DNA of 37,914 nt from Haplomitrium mnioides. Lineage: Eukaryota; Marchantiophyta; Haplomitriopsida; Calobryales. The DNA lies in contig JBNGIS010018615.1 of NCBI GenBank assembly GCA_049999725.1, positions 1 through 37,914 on the forward strand, read 5' to 3'. This document shows, piece by piece, positions 1-10,630 of this stretch. A program made the position numbers and the translations under genes. Each line of letters starts with the position of its first letter. Position 1 is the stretch's first letter. Under the pieces are notes generated by a model. That model was not told the DNA's origin, searched no databases, and saw nothing but the letters and a program-made list of their open reading frames with translations.

Positions 1-400
1 TTCCTAAAATGATGCCTCGAGATTCCCTCAAAGAATAAGTCAAAGAGTAAATTGACTTTTTTTTGACTTTTCTCCTCTTTAGTCTATTCTAGAAGAATCT
101 CTATAAAATCCTTAATACTTAATCAATTTGCCTGTACTATAGCTTGTTGGAAAGCTTGTTAAATAAGCTTTCTACCCATATAATAATATTTGTATTTTCT
201 AATATCTAGATACTCTCTGTTTTGGCTTTTCTGTATAGCACTATTACAACTTTGACCGGTTATAACTCCCAGTTTACAAATGATTTTTCACTTCTGTAAA
301 TTTATACTAGTTACTATAACAATATAATATACTCCTATAAAATATCAGACCCTAAACATTTCTAATAAGAACATTATTAACTCTGTACGCATATTAAGGA
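1..400. other. AT-rich stretch with no gene recognised
   Basis: I see no reading frame with a recognisable domain here and no clear repeat boundary. The sequence is AT-rich with short homopolymer runs. It lies directly 5' of the truncated LINE, so it may be the sequence into which the LINE inserted, possibly the 5' part of the chromovirus that resumes at 2246, but no motif proves this. Confidence 0.5.
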
Positions 401-509
401 AAAACCAAAAAAATGGAAGTTTCCTCTCATGGCTTCAAAACCCACTCCCATATGTCTTTCAATATATCAGAACTATACCATGACTACCAAAGCCTGAAAT
501 GGCCCACAT

Positions 510-1991
510 ATGCGCTTCATGACTTCACAGTACAGAGCCTGCCAAGCTAGACCTCTCAGTAAAGTAGGTTGGGGCCCCTCTCTATTGTGGATAGTAGCTG
601 ACTGCAGATCCTCATGCTGGTCGACCTCGCAATTGTGGAATGAGATATGGCAGGCCTGGTCAATACTCAAAAGATCCATAATCCAGAAGGCTCCAGAGTC
701 CTTTGAAGAGGTTGTGAGCATAAACATCTGGTGGAATAAAATGGGGGACAATTCTTTGCTGGCGTCAAATAAGAGCTGGCCAACCTTGAGGTGGTCTCAG
801 GCAGGGATCAACATGATTGGGGACCTCTGGAATCATCAAACATATGAATTCCTTGAGTGGACAGAGGTGCAGGAACGGTTTCAGCTGCACAAAAGGCATG
901 AGCAGAAATGGTATGACCTGATTGATAAGATTCCTAACAGGTGGACTTCTCTCCTCCTTGAGGGGCTAGGCCACTTAAGAAAAGGAGACTGGACTGGAGT
1001 CTTCTCTTCTGGTCTGGACACACACCCCATTGCAATATCCCTATGGAGTGCTGACACTGATCTGAAGGCAGGAACCATGACTCAGTCCTCTGACCTCACC
1101 CAATCATGCTCATGGTTTTTTGTTACACCAATGTCTTCCATGTTAATAGAAGGAACTCGACCCCAGCTCCCTCCTTCAGTGATGATGAAGAAAATGAGAG
1201 TCTGCACAATCACAAAAGATCAGAGTGCCGAGTACAAACTACTTGGCTCTGTTATTGGAGTGGGAGATTGGGACCCTGGAATGTGGGTATGGAAAGACAA
1301 TTCACCCCTCAGTAGCTACTCAACCAAGAAAGACCGTCGGTTCATCCTGGACAGACCAGCAACAATCACTCCGGTTCTGGAACGCTGGAAAGCACAGGGC
1401 TCGATAGACACCAAATACTCCTCCAGATGGACTGCTATATGGGTGGCGAGCAGGTCAGCTAAAGAGGTCACTCTAATGTGGCTGATAGTCCAAAGAGGAG
1501 TGCAAGTTGGGAGTTTCAGAAAAAAGACAGAAAAGCCTGGTTATGAGATTGATGCAAGGTGTGTCTGTTGCAAGGAGGGTTCTCTGGAAGACATCATTCA
1601 CTGTTTCTGGCTTTGCCCTAGGATCAGATCTATCTGGAATTGGGCAGGGAATATAATTAACAGATTAGTGTTTGCTATCTAGGGCAACTCCAAAAGGTGG
1701 AAGCCTACCTGGCAGCAATGCATCCTAGGCGACAGAACTCCGAAGGCCCTGTCCATTGCTCAAGAGATCTGGTCCCTGCTTAGAGGTATAATCCTTTACT
1801 CTATATGGATCTCCAGGAATGCTGTTGTGTTCGAAAAGTCGTACATGGATATGTACAGCTTAAAGAAGAAAATCTGGAGGAGATTGATCGAGTATGGTAA
1901 GAAAGCTTGGCACGAAACCTGTAGAAACTGGAGGAAGGCCCAAAGCGAAGAAAAGAGAGAAAAAATACTGGAAACCTTTGACAGAACCTAG
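510..1991 (+). pseudogene. LINE ORF2 C-terminal region with zf-RVT zinc-binding domain
   Basis: An open frame of 390 codons runs to a TAG at 1680-1682, and the same frame continues for 102 more codons to a second TAG at 1989-1991. The first stop is therefore a single nonsense mutation. The C-terminal zf-RVT zinc-binding region is visible around residues 351-370, with the pattern C-V-C-C, then a histidine about 11 residues on and a cysteine in WLCP. After the first stop comes the typical plant LINE tail, W-I-S-R-N followed by a basic helix rich in lysine and arginine. The reverse transcriptase YxDD region lies upstream of the truncation and is absent. In life this domain is part of the ORF2 protein that copies LINE RNA. 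The copy is dead. Confidence 0.82.
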
Positions 1992-2184
1992 GGGGCTAGG
2001 CATTTTCTCTGTATCCGTGATGAAGACAACGTTTACTGGAATCTAGATGTTAGTAGTAATCTGGATTGAGGGTATGGGTCTGCTTTGGTTTACTAGGCTT
2101 GATCCCGAAAGGGATTGATTGGTTGCTGTTTTTTGCCGCTCGGCCTGATTGCTGGCCGCGGTTGTACCTTTGATGCTCGAAAGT

Positions 2185-2190
2185 AATAAA
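2185..2190 (+). other. LINE polyadenylation signal AATAAA
   Basis: AATAAA lies 17 bp upstream of the A15 tail at 2208-2222, the expected spacing for the signal that set the 3' end of the LINE transcript before reverse transcription. Confidence 0.6.
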
Positions 2191-2207
2191 GATGTTTACT
2201 TTCGGTC

Positions 2208-2213
2208 AAAAAA

Positions 2214-2245
<32 letters not shown>
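2208..2245 (+). repeat. LINE poly-A tail followed by a GA microsatellite
   Basis: Fifteen A residues (2208-2222) are followed by an uninterrupted GA run to about 2245. Microsatellites commonly grow from retroposon tails. The unit marks the border between the LINE and the chromovirus gag remnant. Confidence 0.85.
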
Positions 2246-5210
2246 GCACTAAATCATTTTTTCAAGGATTGAAGCCTTGTATAACGATAGAAGTGACAGT
2301 AAGAGAGTGTGTTCAACTAGAAAAAGCAATGCGCATGGCGGAGCAATATCGCTCATTAATTGCCACTACAAAAGCTAGATCACATCATCAACCAATGGTA
2401 CCAAATATTTGTATAGCAACAAACTATGTTGTACATATGGAGAGATTTATTAGTTCCAATGGAATTAAAAGCTTGATAATAATTTGAAGCACTTTATTGC
2501 ACCTTGATGAGCATACTTGCAGAATCTTTGTAAATTCACGGAATTCGAAAAATTTCATGTCATTTTGCTATGTTAAAAGAATCAAATCAAATGCTATACC
2601 TACCAAAGGTAGCTTTGTGACTATGGCTGATGGCAAAAAAAATGAGGTATTTTAAACTCAAAAATCATTTCTCTTAAAGATTGGAAAAAAGTATGTGGAA
2701 TCTATAAAATTTTTAATTCCACTAGTACAACATGACACTATTTTGAGCTTGCTTTGGCTTGAAGATTGATCCACTCAAGTTGATTAAGCAAAATGAAAAA
2801 TTCAACTTTTACCTTACAAGGTCAACAATTTCTTTTGGAGCGTCCGGTACCGTTGGTGGAGAGGTCTAAATTAATTGAGTATATTGCTTCAATAGAGAGA
2901 AGAGCTGGATGTCTTTTGATGTTTGGAAAAAACCCATCATGAACTTGAGTAAGGAGGGAGGGGAACTTGCACCTACCTTAATGATAAATGATATTTTGAA
3001 GGAGTTTGCAAATGTATTTCAGTATGATTTTCCAAAAGGCTTGCTAGATGATTGAGAAATGCCTTTTCTGATTGAGTCGATGCTATGAAGTACTCCGTTT
3101 AGTCAGTTAATATACCAATTATCACCTTAAGAATTGGAAGAACTTCACAAAACTTTGATTGATCTTCTTGAGAAAGATTTTATTCAACATACTACTTCAT
3201 CTTGAGGAGCACTTGTGTTTTTTGTACCAAAGAAGGATGGTGATTTTTGTCTTTCTATAAATTATTGTGGCTTGAACAAGAAAACAATAAAGAATGCTTA
3301 TTGTTTACTATGTATGATCTCCTCAATCTGATACATTTTTTTTTTCTCAATTCGATCTTCAAAGTAGTTATTGGCAAATTTCTATTAAGCTGAATTATAT
3401 GCCAAAAACTACTTTTTGCAAAAAGTATGAACATTTTGAGCAAAAAGTTCTTACATTTGGTCACTAATGCTCCAATCATATTTTTGAATCAAATGCATTG
3501 AGTTTTTAATAGGTTATTGGACAAATCAGTTTTGGTATATTTGAATGACATTATTATCTTTAGTAAAATTAAAGCAAACATCGCAATCATCTCAAAGAAA
3601 TATTTCAAAGGTTGTCAAAGTAGAAGTTTTATTGTAAAAGATTCAAATGTGAATTTTGGAAGCAAAAGGTGACATGTCTAGGGCATAACGTGTTTGCAGA
3701 TGGTATAAAGATGGAGGAAAATAAATTTACGGCTATCAAAGAGTGGTCAATGCCAAAGGATGCAAAGGACATTAGAGCCTTCAATGGATTGGCAAGTTTT
3801 TATCAAAAATTCATCCATTAATATGCACATATTGTTGTACCGTTTATAGATCTACTAGGCAAGGAGGCCAAGTTTAAATAGACTACAAAAGAATAAGTGG
3901 CATTTTCTCAACTCAATGATCCAATCTCTTCTTGTCGTAGAATTCCAATTGTATGATCCAAAGGCACATTGTAGAGTTGTTTTTTATTCTTCTAATTTTT
4001 CTATTGGAGTAGTGTTACAAGAGGAGTTTGGAGATGGACTTCATTTGATTGCATTTCTGTCACGCCGATTAAATATGATAAAGAGAAATTATTCTTCAAA
4101 GGATTGAGAGTAACTTTCAATGGTGTTTGTCATAAAGCTTTGGAAACACTACCTCTTAGGAAGACCTATACTTCTACTCATCAATCACAAGCCTTTGTTG
4201 CAGTCAATTCATTTGGAAAATATGACAAGCTCTTATCATCGTTGAAAAGATCAACTACAACTCTTTGATTTCAAGTTGGAATACAAACCAGAAAGATTCC
4301 ACACTATTCGAGATGTACTATCACAAGGGTTTGATCATATATTATCATTGGATGCTTTGGATGTACAAGTTGGAGCATATTACATCTTGATGAGGCAATT
4401 AGTGAAGGATATTGGCAAAAGCTACATGAAGATGACTTCTTCAATCTTGTTGGAACACATTTGGTAATAAAAAATAATGACTATTATGTTTTTACCTTTA
4501 GAGATAGTATTCTCTATCGAGACCATCAAATTATTTTTCCACAAGATGATTCACTATGTATAGAATGTTTATAAGAACCATGCGATATTCCAATCTCATG
4601 GGATATTGGAGTAGACAAGCCTATGGAACTAGTTTAGTGCACTTTGTGGTGGCCAAATCTAGCTCCAAATGTTTGTAGATTTCTTTTTTCTTGTAAAAAT
4701 TATGAGCAAAACAAAGTTTCAAATCAAAACCAACTTGACTTCTACAACCACTACCGATTTCTACTACTTATTAGGAAAATATAAGCTTGGATGTTATCAC
4801 TTTGTTTTTGACTATGCTTCATGAGTTGATTGCAATTCTAAGGTTTGTAGACAAGCTTAATAAGCATATTTGATTGGTGCTATCAATGGACACAATAGAT
4901 GCTCTACAGTTGGTGCAATTTACTATTTTTTTGTGTTCATAGAATATCCAAAGTACTAACATTTGATTGGGATCCACAATTCACTAGAAAATTTTGGCAA
5001 GAGTCGTTTAAGCTCTTGGGTATGAGGCTATCTATGTCTATAGCTTATCATCCTCAAACCAATGGTCAATTGGAGAGCAAAAATCATACTATGGAGGACA
5101 ACATTGAGCATTCATCAATGTCCCATCATACCAATTGGGATAGTTTCTTACCAACTGTAGAGTTTGCATACAACAACTCCAAACAAGCAAGTACTGGATT
5201 TTTCTCCTTT
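2246..5210 (+). pseudogene. Chromovirus gag-pol remnant, part 1 (gag tail to integrase core)
   Basis: Heavily decayed coding sequence with many stops and frame changes. Visible in order are: a gag C-terminal segment at about 2250-2375 (FFQGLK, then a segment like LEEAMRxA); a protease-like stretch near 2490-2790; reverse transcriptase from about 3000, including the linker YQLSP, VPKKDG and YLND at about 3537-3548, where YLDD is normal, so the first catalytic aspartate is lost; the RNase H-side tether LGHNVFADG near 3680; an integrase zinc-finger remnant near 4500-4740; and the integrase core at 4950-5210 with DWDPQFT, YHPQTNGQLE and FAYNNS. The frame stops at the left border of the inserted DNA transposon and continues at 31653. 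Confidence 0.85.
5207..5210 (+). repeat. Target-site duplication CTTT, left copy (outer DNA transposon)
   Basis: CTTT precedes the AACAGCC terminus at 5211 and is found again at 31653-31656 just after the right terminus. It was duplicated from the chromovirus integrase gene. Four bases is short evidence alone, but the protein-level continuity of the integrase across the two borders supports it. Confidence 0.7.
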
Positions 5211-5245
5211 AACAGCCACTATTTTGAACCAAAAACTAGCTACTC
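5211..5245 (+). repeat. Left terminal inverted repeat of the outer DNA transposon
   Basis: The terminus AACAGCCACTATTTTGAA is followed by a GCTACT-containing segment. Its reverse complement matches the right end at about 31618-31652 with a few mismatches, and it matches the left end of the inner copy at 18083. Homology between the two left ends continues for over 1.3 kb. Confidence 0.8.
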
Positions 5246-6616
5246 AAAATAAGAACTTTTTTTCCTTTAAAAAACGTAGCTTTTGAGCTAAAAAATAGAG
5301 AAAATGACGTTATTTTTGAAATTTCATTATGCAAAATCAAACAATATTCTTAGTTTCTATGAAAATATTGGAAATCTCAAAATTCATGAAAAGTATAAAA
5401 ATTATGGTATGTTTTCACAAAAAACTTGGATTTTTTATTGATTAAATTTTGAAGCCAAAAAATTAAATATATGTCACAATAAGTTATTTTGAAATAAGTC
5501 AGGTTGCACAAAGTCTATGCGCGCATAGATATGATGCTCCTTAAAACTTTTGTTTTTGAAAAACAAATAGAAAACATGAGGAAAAATACCAAGCGGACTA
5601 GAAGCCAAGGTAATGAGTTTGGAATTTGAAGCCACAATAACCAACAAAACAAAACATTACATGGATTAGAGATCTCCATTTTCAAGTTCAAGTAAGAAAG
5701 AAACTTTCTTTTGTAGTTGAAAATCTATTCTTGCAAAGGTTAAAGTGGGCATATTTTAGAAGGTTTCAGCAATTGAAAATAATTTAAAATTCAAAGAATC
5801 ATATACACAAAGGAGTCATAGTTCATAATAAAAAAAAGCTAGTGGCTATAGAGATTTACTTCAGATTCTAAACAAGCAACATCTCCAAGTTTTTGACGAG
5901 AGTCTACCAAACAAAAAGTTTCGAGTTCTACAAAAGAGTCCTTGAGCAATGTAGAATCTACGTTCTACATAGTAGTCTTTGTATGTAGAAGGTTGAGGGT
6001 TGAGGGACTTCCACACCAAAGCTTATGCACGCAAAGGAATCCGAGCTCAGCATGTGATTACTTAGCAACAAAACTATCTTGAACCTAGGTTTTAAGTTCC
6101 ACAGTAGAGTTTATACGCACATGAGATTTCAATTTGCTCATTAAAGTCTATGCGTGCATAGGCTTCAGCCTTCTAGATCAGAGTCTAGATACGCTTAAGG
6201 TTCTACTTTCCACAATAAACTCTAGGCTCCCTTAAGATTAGGTTTTCTGAATCAAAATTTAGGATTAAAAAGGGTACAAAGCTCTCCATCAAAGTCAAAT
6301 AGCGCAAAAGGTTTCAAGTTTTATGCCAAAAACCTTGCAAGGAAAGGATTAAGCAGTCGATTTGGGCAAACACTTCAGCAATACCAAAACATTAAACTCT
6401 TTTGGAAAATAATAAAAAATAAAAGAATATAATTACATTTAGAATAAAAAAAAATTATCAAACCAAATGAAACTTATGATTAAATGTTTAAGTTTCATTC
6501 ACATAAGATAAAATGAACTTGGAATGTTTTACACTAACAAATTCAAGATGGCATATAAATTCAAGAAATTTCTTGATAACATTCTCAAGTACTTTATAAA
6601 ATAATAAAATTAAGTT
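5246..6616 (+). repeat. Left subterminal region of the outer DNA transposon, palindrome-rich
   Basis: Non-coding, AT-rich sequence homologous to 18120-19690 of the inner copy. Shared landmarks include the TTTTTATAAAAATATTGGAAA-like segment near 5360, the palindrome CTATGCGCGCATAG at 5515-5528 (perfect, 14 bp) and the stretch near 6515-6610 containing CTCAAGTACTTT. Degenerate copies of the palindrome occur near 6030 and 6145. Homology with the inner copy stops at about 6616, where a short LTR begins. In the inner copy this region lies between the left terminus and the 3' end of the transposase gene. Confidence 0.8.
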
Positions 6617-6724
6617 TGTTATCACATGAGCGCCGCACATATACACACGAGAGTCTCCACATGAATGAGTAGAATGATTGATAGATGACCTACTTACATA
6701 GGGTATATATATGTCTCTATAACA
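6617..6724 (-). repeat. Candidate 108-bp LTR with TGTTAT/ATAACA ends
   Basis: The ends form a perfect 6-bp inverted repeat and the unit is flanked by a purine-rich tract on the internal side (minus-strand sense). The length is in the range of terminal-repeat retrotransposons in miniature and of some short-LTR copia elements. AAGTT at 6612-6616 would be the outer flank. Confidence 0.45.
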
Positions 6725-6916
6725 CTCCCCATTGGCTGATTCTTCTTATAGTAATCAGCCATCCTAGGACTATATTCTATGTAAGTCAAATTTGAAATCC
6801 TATTTATGTATGGTCTCATTAAAACCCTCCTGCTTTCTTCCAAGGGAAAGAGTGCCACCACATATTTGATAGGTAGAAACATAATAATATAGTGTGTGGG
6901 GTATGTGTGTAATCAC
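6617..6916 (-). mobile_element. Short-LTR retroelement fragment (Ty1/copia or TRIM-like)
   Basis: Read on the minus strand, a purine tract (CAATGGGGAG) immediately precedes a 108-bp segment (6617-6724) that begins TGTTAT and ends ATAACA, the classic structure of a polypurine tract followed by a 3' LTR with TG...CA ends. About 190 bp of internal sequence is present up to 6916, then the sequence switches to the long gypsy LTR. A hairpin with GGCTGATT/AATCAGCC arms lies next to the purine tract. No coding domain is recognised. A second LTR was not found, so this is a truncated copy or a chance arrangement. Confidence 0.5.
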
Positions 6917-9343
6917 TAACTTATACTAACTTAGCTCGCAATAAGAACTATTTACTAACAAATGTTCTTATACTAATTTTTGAACTTTCACTAACTCTTT
7001 GTTTTCTCCCTTTTCAATTTTTGAACTTTTCATATTCCACCAAGCATCCGTTTTGACTTTTCGAACTTTCGATTCGACTTCCTCAATCAACACTAAAACC
7101 GCGATAAGTTGTTGCTTTGCCCTTCACAACTTTGCTTCGTAGTTGTTCTTCCGCAACAAACCTCACTTCAACGTAGAATGTTGACAAGTCACCTTTTCAC
7201 TTGTCACTGCTTCGCTTAATCACTATTTCTTTTTTCACAATCTGTCGGACACCTCACATCGGATCCCTTTTAACTGGGGATCCCACTTCGGATCTCCACT
7301 CGGAACCCTTTTAACTGGGGCCTCCCACTACGGATACCAACACGGACACCAGTCGGGCACCTCTTGACTCCACTTTGGACTTACATCGGATCCAACTTAA
7401 TTGGAGCACCCCACTTCAGAAGATTCCCTTCTGATACCTTCTTTGGACTCACAAACTTTCCTTTCATTTTTCAAATTAATTTTGTTCCTTTAAAAGTTAA
7501 TTCCTCCTAATTCAAACAACTCCGCATAGCAAAATTTCATTGTTGATCGCTTCCCTCGCTAGACTAATTGATTTCATTTATGCCTAGTTTACTTTTTGCT
7601 CATAGAATCTCTTTCCACAAGGATCAATTCGCAGCACCTCTTCAGTTCTTCACAGGTCAATTCACTAGGTATCTTTATCATAAGGTGATTTCTTTGCAAC
7701 AACCTCGTCGATTCTGATTTTGCAAGGCTCTCTTCTTTTTGTTCATATTTCGTAGGGTTGCTTGCAGCCAATTCCACCATCGCAGGGATCTCTTCCTTCC
7801 TCACAGGTTAATTCACCACAACTGGCCTCACAAACCTTTATTGCAGATAACAGTTTCGCCACAAGTTGATTGTTTGCAAGTCGATTCTTCCAGGGATCTC
7901 CTCGTAACTTACCTTCATCGTCAAGACCTTCTTCCTTGCAGCTGAACGATTTCCAACTCGCAGGTATCATTTTTCGAATCCGAGAGGCGCTTCTTCACCT
8001 TCGATTCTTGATAGGTGAGTTCTTCATTCTAGCATTTCTCCGTAGCAAATCAATTCTCACACATGCCAATTTCTTCCTCAACGCAACATTGATTTCGTTG
8101 CTCAGAGGAAGAATCGAGCAACCTTCATCGTATCCTCATTTGTTTGTCGTCAGAGAGCTCTGCGCAGTAGGAACATTCTTCTCAAAGTAATTTGTTGGGC
8201 ATTTCCTCTCAAGAGATTCGCTTCGTAGGTTTATTCCTTAAAATTTATCACAGCATTTGATTTCTTTCGAGGGACCTTCAACGCAAATCAATCCTACCTT
8301 TGATTTAGAGTAGGACTCCTTACCTTCACAACAATGATTCTTCACATCAAATGTTTCGCAACAGATTTTCATCGCAGATCTATTATTCGTACTAACTGCT
8401 CTGATTGCTCAATATAAGAACAATACATGGGATCTTTTAAAATTAACTCCCCAAGTAGCTATTCCTCACATCAACTGTAGCTCCTTCTTGCATCGAGGAC
8501 TTGCACAACGTTTTTTTTCTTTTGAATTCCTCATAGCAACATGGACTCTTCACATTATTCAATTCTCGCTGATGAACAGGCTCACGCAGTCTTCGTGTTC
8601 GCAATAGATCACCTTTCTCGCAAGTGGTCGATTTCTTTTGAGGGAACTTCAATCCTTACAGGACCGTCTCTTGTTCACCAGGCTTCCTTTCACAGGAGGT
8701 CCATTGTCGTAGCTGGCCTTCTGAACATTCGTCGAAGCCGATCAATTTCTCGTAAGGCCATTCTTTTAGAGCAAATTGATTCTTCAATAGGCTTCATTCG
8801 TTTCATAGCCTCTTTGCAGTAGATGATTCTTTTTTTCCCCACAGCAGAGCATCCTTTATCCATTTTTCCTATCCGGCCTATTCCCTGATCCAAACAACCA
8901 GTGCTATACTTTGTAACAGGTGGCCTTCCTAAGTACCTCCAAATATCCCATAAGTACTTCCCACTAACTTAGGAGTAATATATAACGATTCACCACTCTC
9001 CTCCTTTTGAGAGGCAGCCCCTTATGGGGTGTAAGGCCATCGCTTCTTCCTGCCCCTGGATGGACCTAGTTCAGAGCATTGGCAATTGTCCTTCAATCCA
9101 ATTCGACTAGCTCCTGGGCATGCTGTCCACCAACAAACACTAGATAGAAATAGATAGGAGCTGGCTGGCCCTCAACCTCTAGATTAGTTTTACCAAAAAA
9201 ATATATATTTTTTCTCTTTCGTGAAAAAGAAATCAACTTATTATACACAAACTTGAAACTTTACCATTTCCTTCTTACTCCACCATGCCAAAAAGAACTC
9301 TTTCAAGTTGTTTCCGACCTTCTGTCAGGAACTAACTCTCACA
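6917..9343 (-). repeat. 3' LTR of the long-LTR gypsy element, truncated at its outer end
   Basis: Minus-strand start TGTGAGAG at 9343 directly after the polypurine tract. From 6917 to about 8830 it closely follows 15620-17570 of the 5' LTR in the same orientation. It keeps a segment of about 400 bp (about 8830-9240) that the 5' LTR has lost but the solo LTR at 10631 also has. The far end (matching 14424-15600) is replaced by the short-LTR fragment. Open frames inside are chance frames of LTR sequence. Confidence 0.82.
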
Positions 9344-9344
9344 T

Positions 9345-9356
9345 AACCCCCTCCTC
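9345..9356 (-). other. Polypurine tract (plus-strand primer site) of the gypsy element
   Basis: The minus strand reads GAGGAGGGGG followed by TT and then the LTR start at 9343. A purine run directly upstream of the 3' LTR is the primer for plus-strand DNA synthesis in LTR retrotransposons. Confidence 0.7.
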
Positions 9357-9381
9357 AATCGCGCAGTGTCTTCATAAGCGT

Positions 9382-9540
9382 TTACAAATGATATCGTTTC
9401 ACCCGTGATCCATTCACTCTTGTTTCGAACACTTCCCCCATTAAAGTCTTTAACTCCAATGATCCATTATCGTAAATTTTTGATACCTCAAATAAATCTC
9501 CATTATATATTGTATACGATGCCACCTTCTTGAAAAAGAC
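9382..9540 (-). pseudogene. Ty3/gypsy pol tail (integrase C-terminal end)
   Basis: About 50 codons on the minus strand end in KRYHL and a TAA at 9384-9382. The pattern of alternating hydrophobic residues, with Y-D-N-G-S-L-E-L, then a short spacer and VNGSRVKRYH, is the usual C-terminal end of gypsy integrases (typically V-F-P-N-G-A-V-E-L ... VNGQRLKPY). It follows the gag stop at 9559 with almost no gap, so protease, reverse transcriptase, RNase H and most of integrase have been deleted. The assignment rests on motif likeness only. Confidence 0.65.
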
Positions 9541-9558
9541 TGCCTCTTCTTCCCTTGG

Positions 9559-10630
9559 TCACATTATCTTTGTGATAGGTACGTTTGGACATTCAAATTC
9601 TGTGTGTCCAGATTTCTTACAGTTCCCACACAACGATACATATCCTACTGGCTTCCTTGCATGAGGATAGGCATTAGCGTAATGATCAGGTGTTCCACAG
9701 TTATAGCACACTGTAGATCCCCTACGAGCCTGCACTGGTACTAATTGAGTTCCTGGTGCAACCGGTGGCACCATAGTTGGCTGAATTGCTAGAACATATG
9801 ACGTTCTCGACATCTGTTGATATTGAACCCTCTCCATTGGTCTTCCTCTGCCCTGGGCTACTGCATACATAGGGTACTGCACTAACCTAGGATCCATCAT
9901 TTGGGGTTCTTCTTCAACCCAATATGGCACTTGTACATACATTACAGTAGGTGGAGGATACTTACATTCTTGCTCCATGTGACCCTCTCTCTTGCATCGG
10001 GTACAGTAAACATTGTTCTTGAAAGGAGTAGTGGACCTTCTTTTCTTGGAGCTGGAAGCTTGCTTAATCACCATTTGCTCTATTTTCTTTGTTAACTCAT
10101 TCATATACTTCTTACCCAATCGATACTCTCCTTTCTTAGCTCTTGTTTTCTTCCTCTCCTCCTCTGAGTCTGAAGAAGATGATGATTCCTCCTCTTCATA
10201 AGAACTAGATTCCTCCTCTAAATCTGAACTAGAACTCTCTTGCATTTTCTTAGACTTCTTGATTATTTTCTTTTTCTTATCATTCTTTTTCTTTTTCTTA
10301 CTTTCCTCTTCGCTACTGCTAGACTGAGAATCTTTCAGCTTCTCCCTCAAATTTGCAGTTTTGTATGTCTTGAGGGCTCTAATAGCTTCCTCCAAAGTAG
10401 TAGCCTGTGATTGTCTTATATATCATCCTTCCTTCTTTGACAACCCCTTCAAATACCATTCCAAGTCCACCATAGGGCTATTCACAATGCCCAACTTTTG
10501 CCGCATTGTCTTGAATCTTTGAGAGTAATTCCTAACTGCCTCCTTTTTCTTTTTCTTAATTGAGGTAAGCTTGGTCAAGATCCTCGTTGAATATGCTGCC
10601 CCTCTGAACTTTGTCACTAAGGCTATCTTA
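9559..10630 (-). pseudogene. gag: Gypsy gag, C-terminal part with zinc knuckles
   Basis: Minus-strand continuation of the gag that starts at 14195. The first segment (10617-10423) holds the conserved gag core (TKFRG, then SIKKKKKEAVRNYSQRF) and ends in a TGA. The same frame then gives a 278-codon segment with a long Ser/Glu/Lys-rich low-complexity stretch and three cysteine motifs: CTRCKREGHMEQEC, CYNCGTPDHYANAYPH (the last cysteine is changed to tyrosine) and CGNCKKSGHTEFEC. These CCHC-type knuckles bind RNA in the nucleocapsid part of Gag. The upstream gag half lies beyond the solo LTR at 10631-13571. Confidence 0.85.
10626..10630 (+). repeat. Target duplication of the solo LTR, left copy (TCTTA)
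   Basis: TCTTA here and CCTTA at 13572-13576 flank the plus-strand solo LTR. The 4-of-5 match is the expected 5-bp duplication from the interrupted gag gene. Confidence 0.6.

Larger units (their letters stand above)
420..2222 (+). mobile_element. 5'-truncated LINE (non-LTR retrotransposon), 3' end with poly-A tail
   Basis: The 3' part of a plant LINE. It holds the C-terminal part of ORF2, about 200 bp of 3' UTR, an AATAAA at 2185-2190 and a 15-A tail at 2208-2222. LINE insertions are typically 5'-truncated, which fits the absence of the endonuclease and reverse transcriptase catalytic domains. The left border is estimated from where LINE-like coding sequence becomes visible upstream of 510, with one in-frame TGA at 495-497. 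The exact start and a target-site duplication were not found. The sequence right of the tail is a chromovirus gag remnant, so the LINE probably jumped into that retrotransposon. Confidence 0.8.

Noticed and set aside
2149-2487. 112-codon frame joining LINE 3' UTR, GA repeat and gag-like sequence
   Set aside because: A chance fusion across the LINE/chromovirus border; only the part after 2246 has gag likeness.
7589-8893. Several open frames of 60-106 codons on both strands
   Set aside because: They lie in the 3' LTR of the gypsy element, and homologous frames in the other LTR copies are shifted or broken. No recognisable domain.
9901-10201. Plus-strand open frames of 62-64 codons
   Set aside because: Antisense shadows of the gag zinc-knuckle and low-complexity region on the minus strand.
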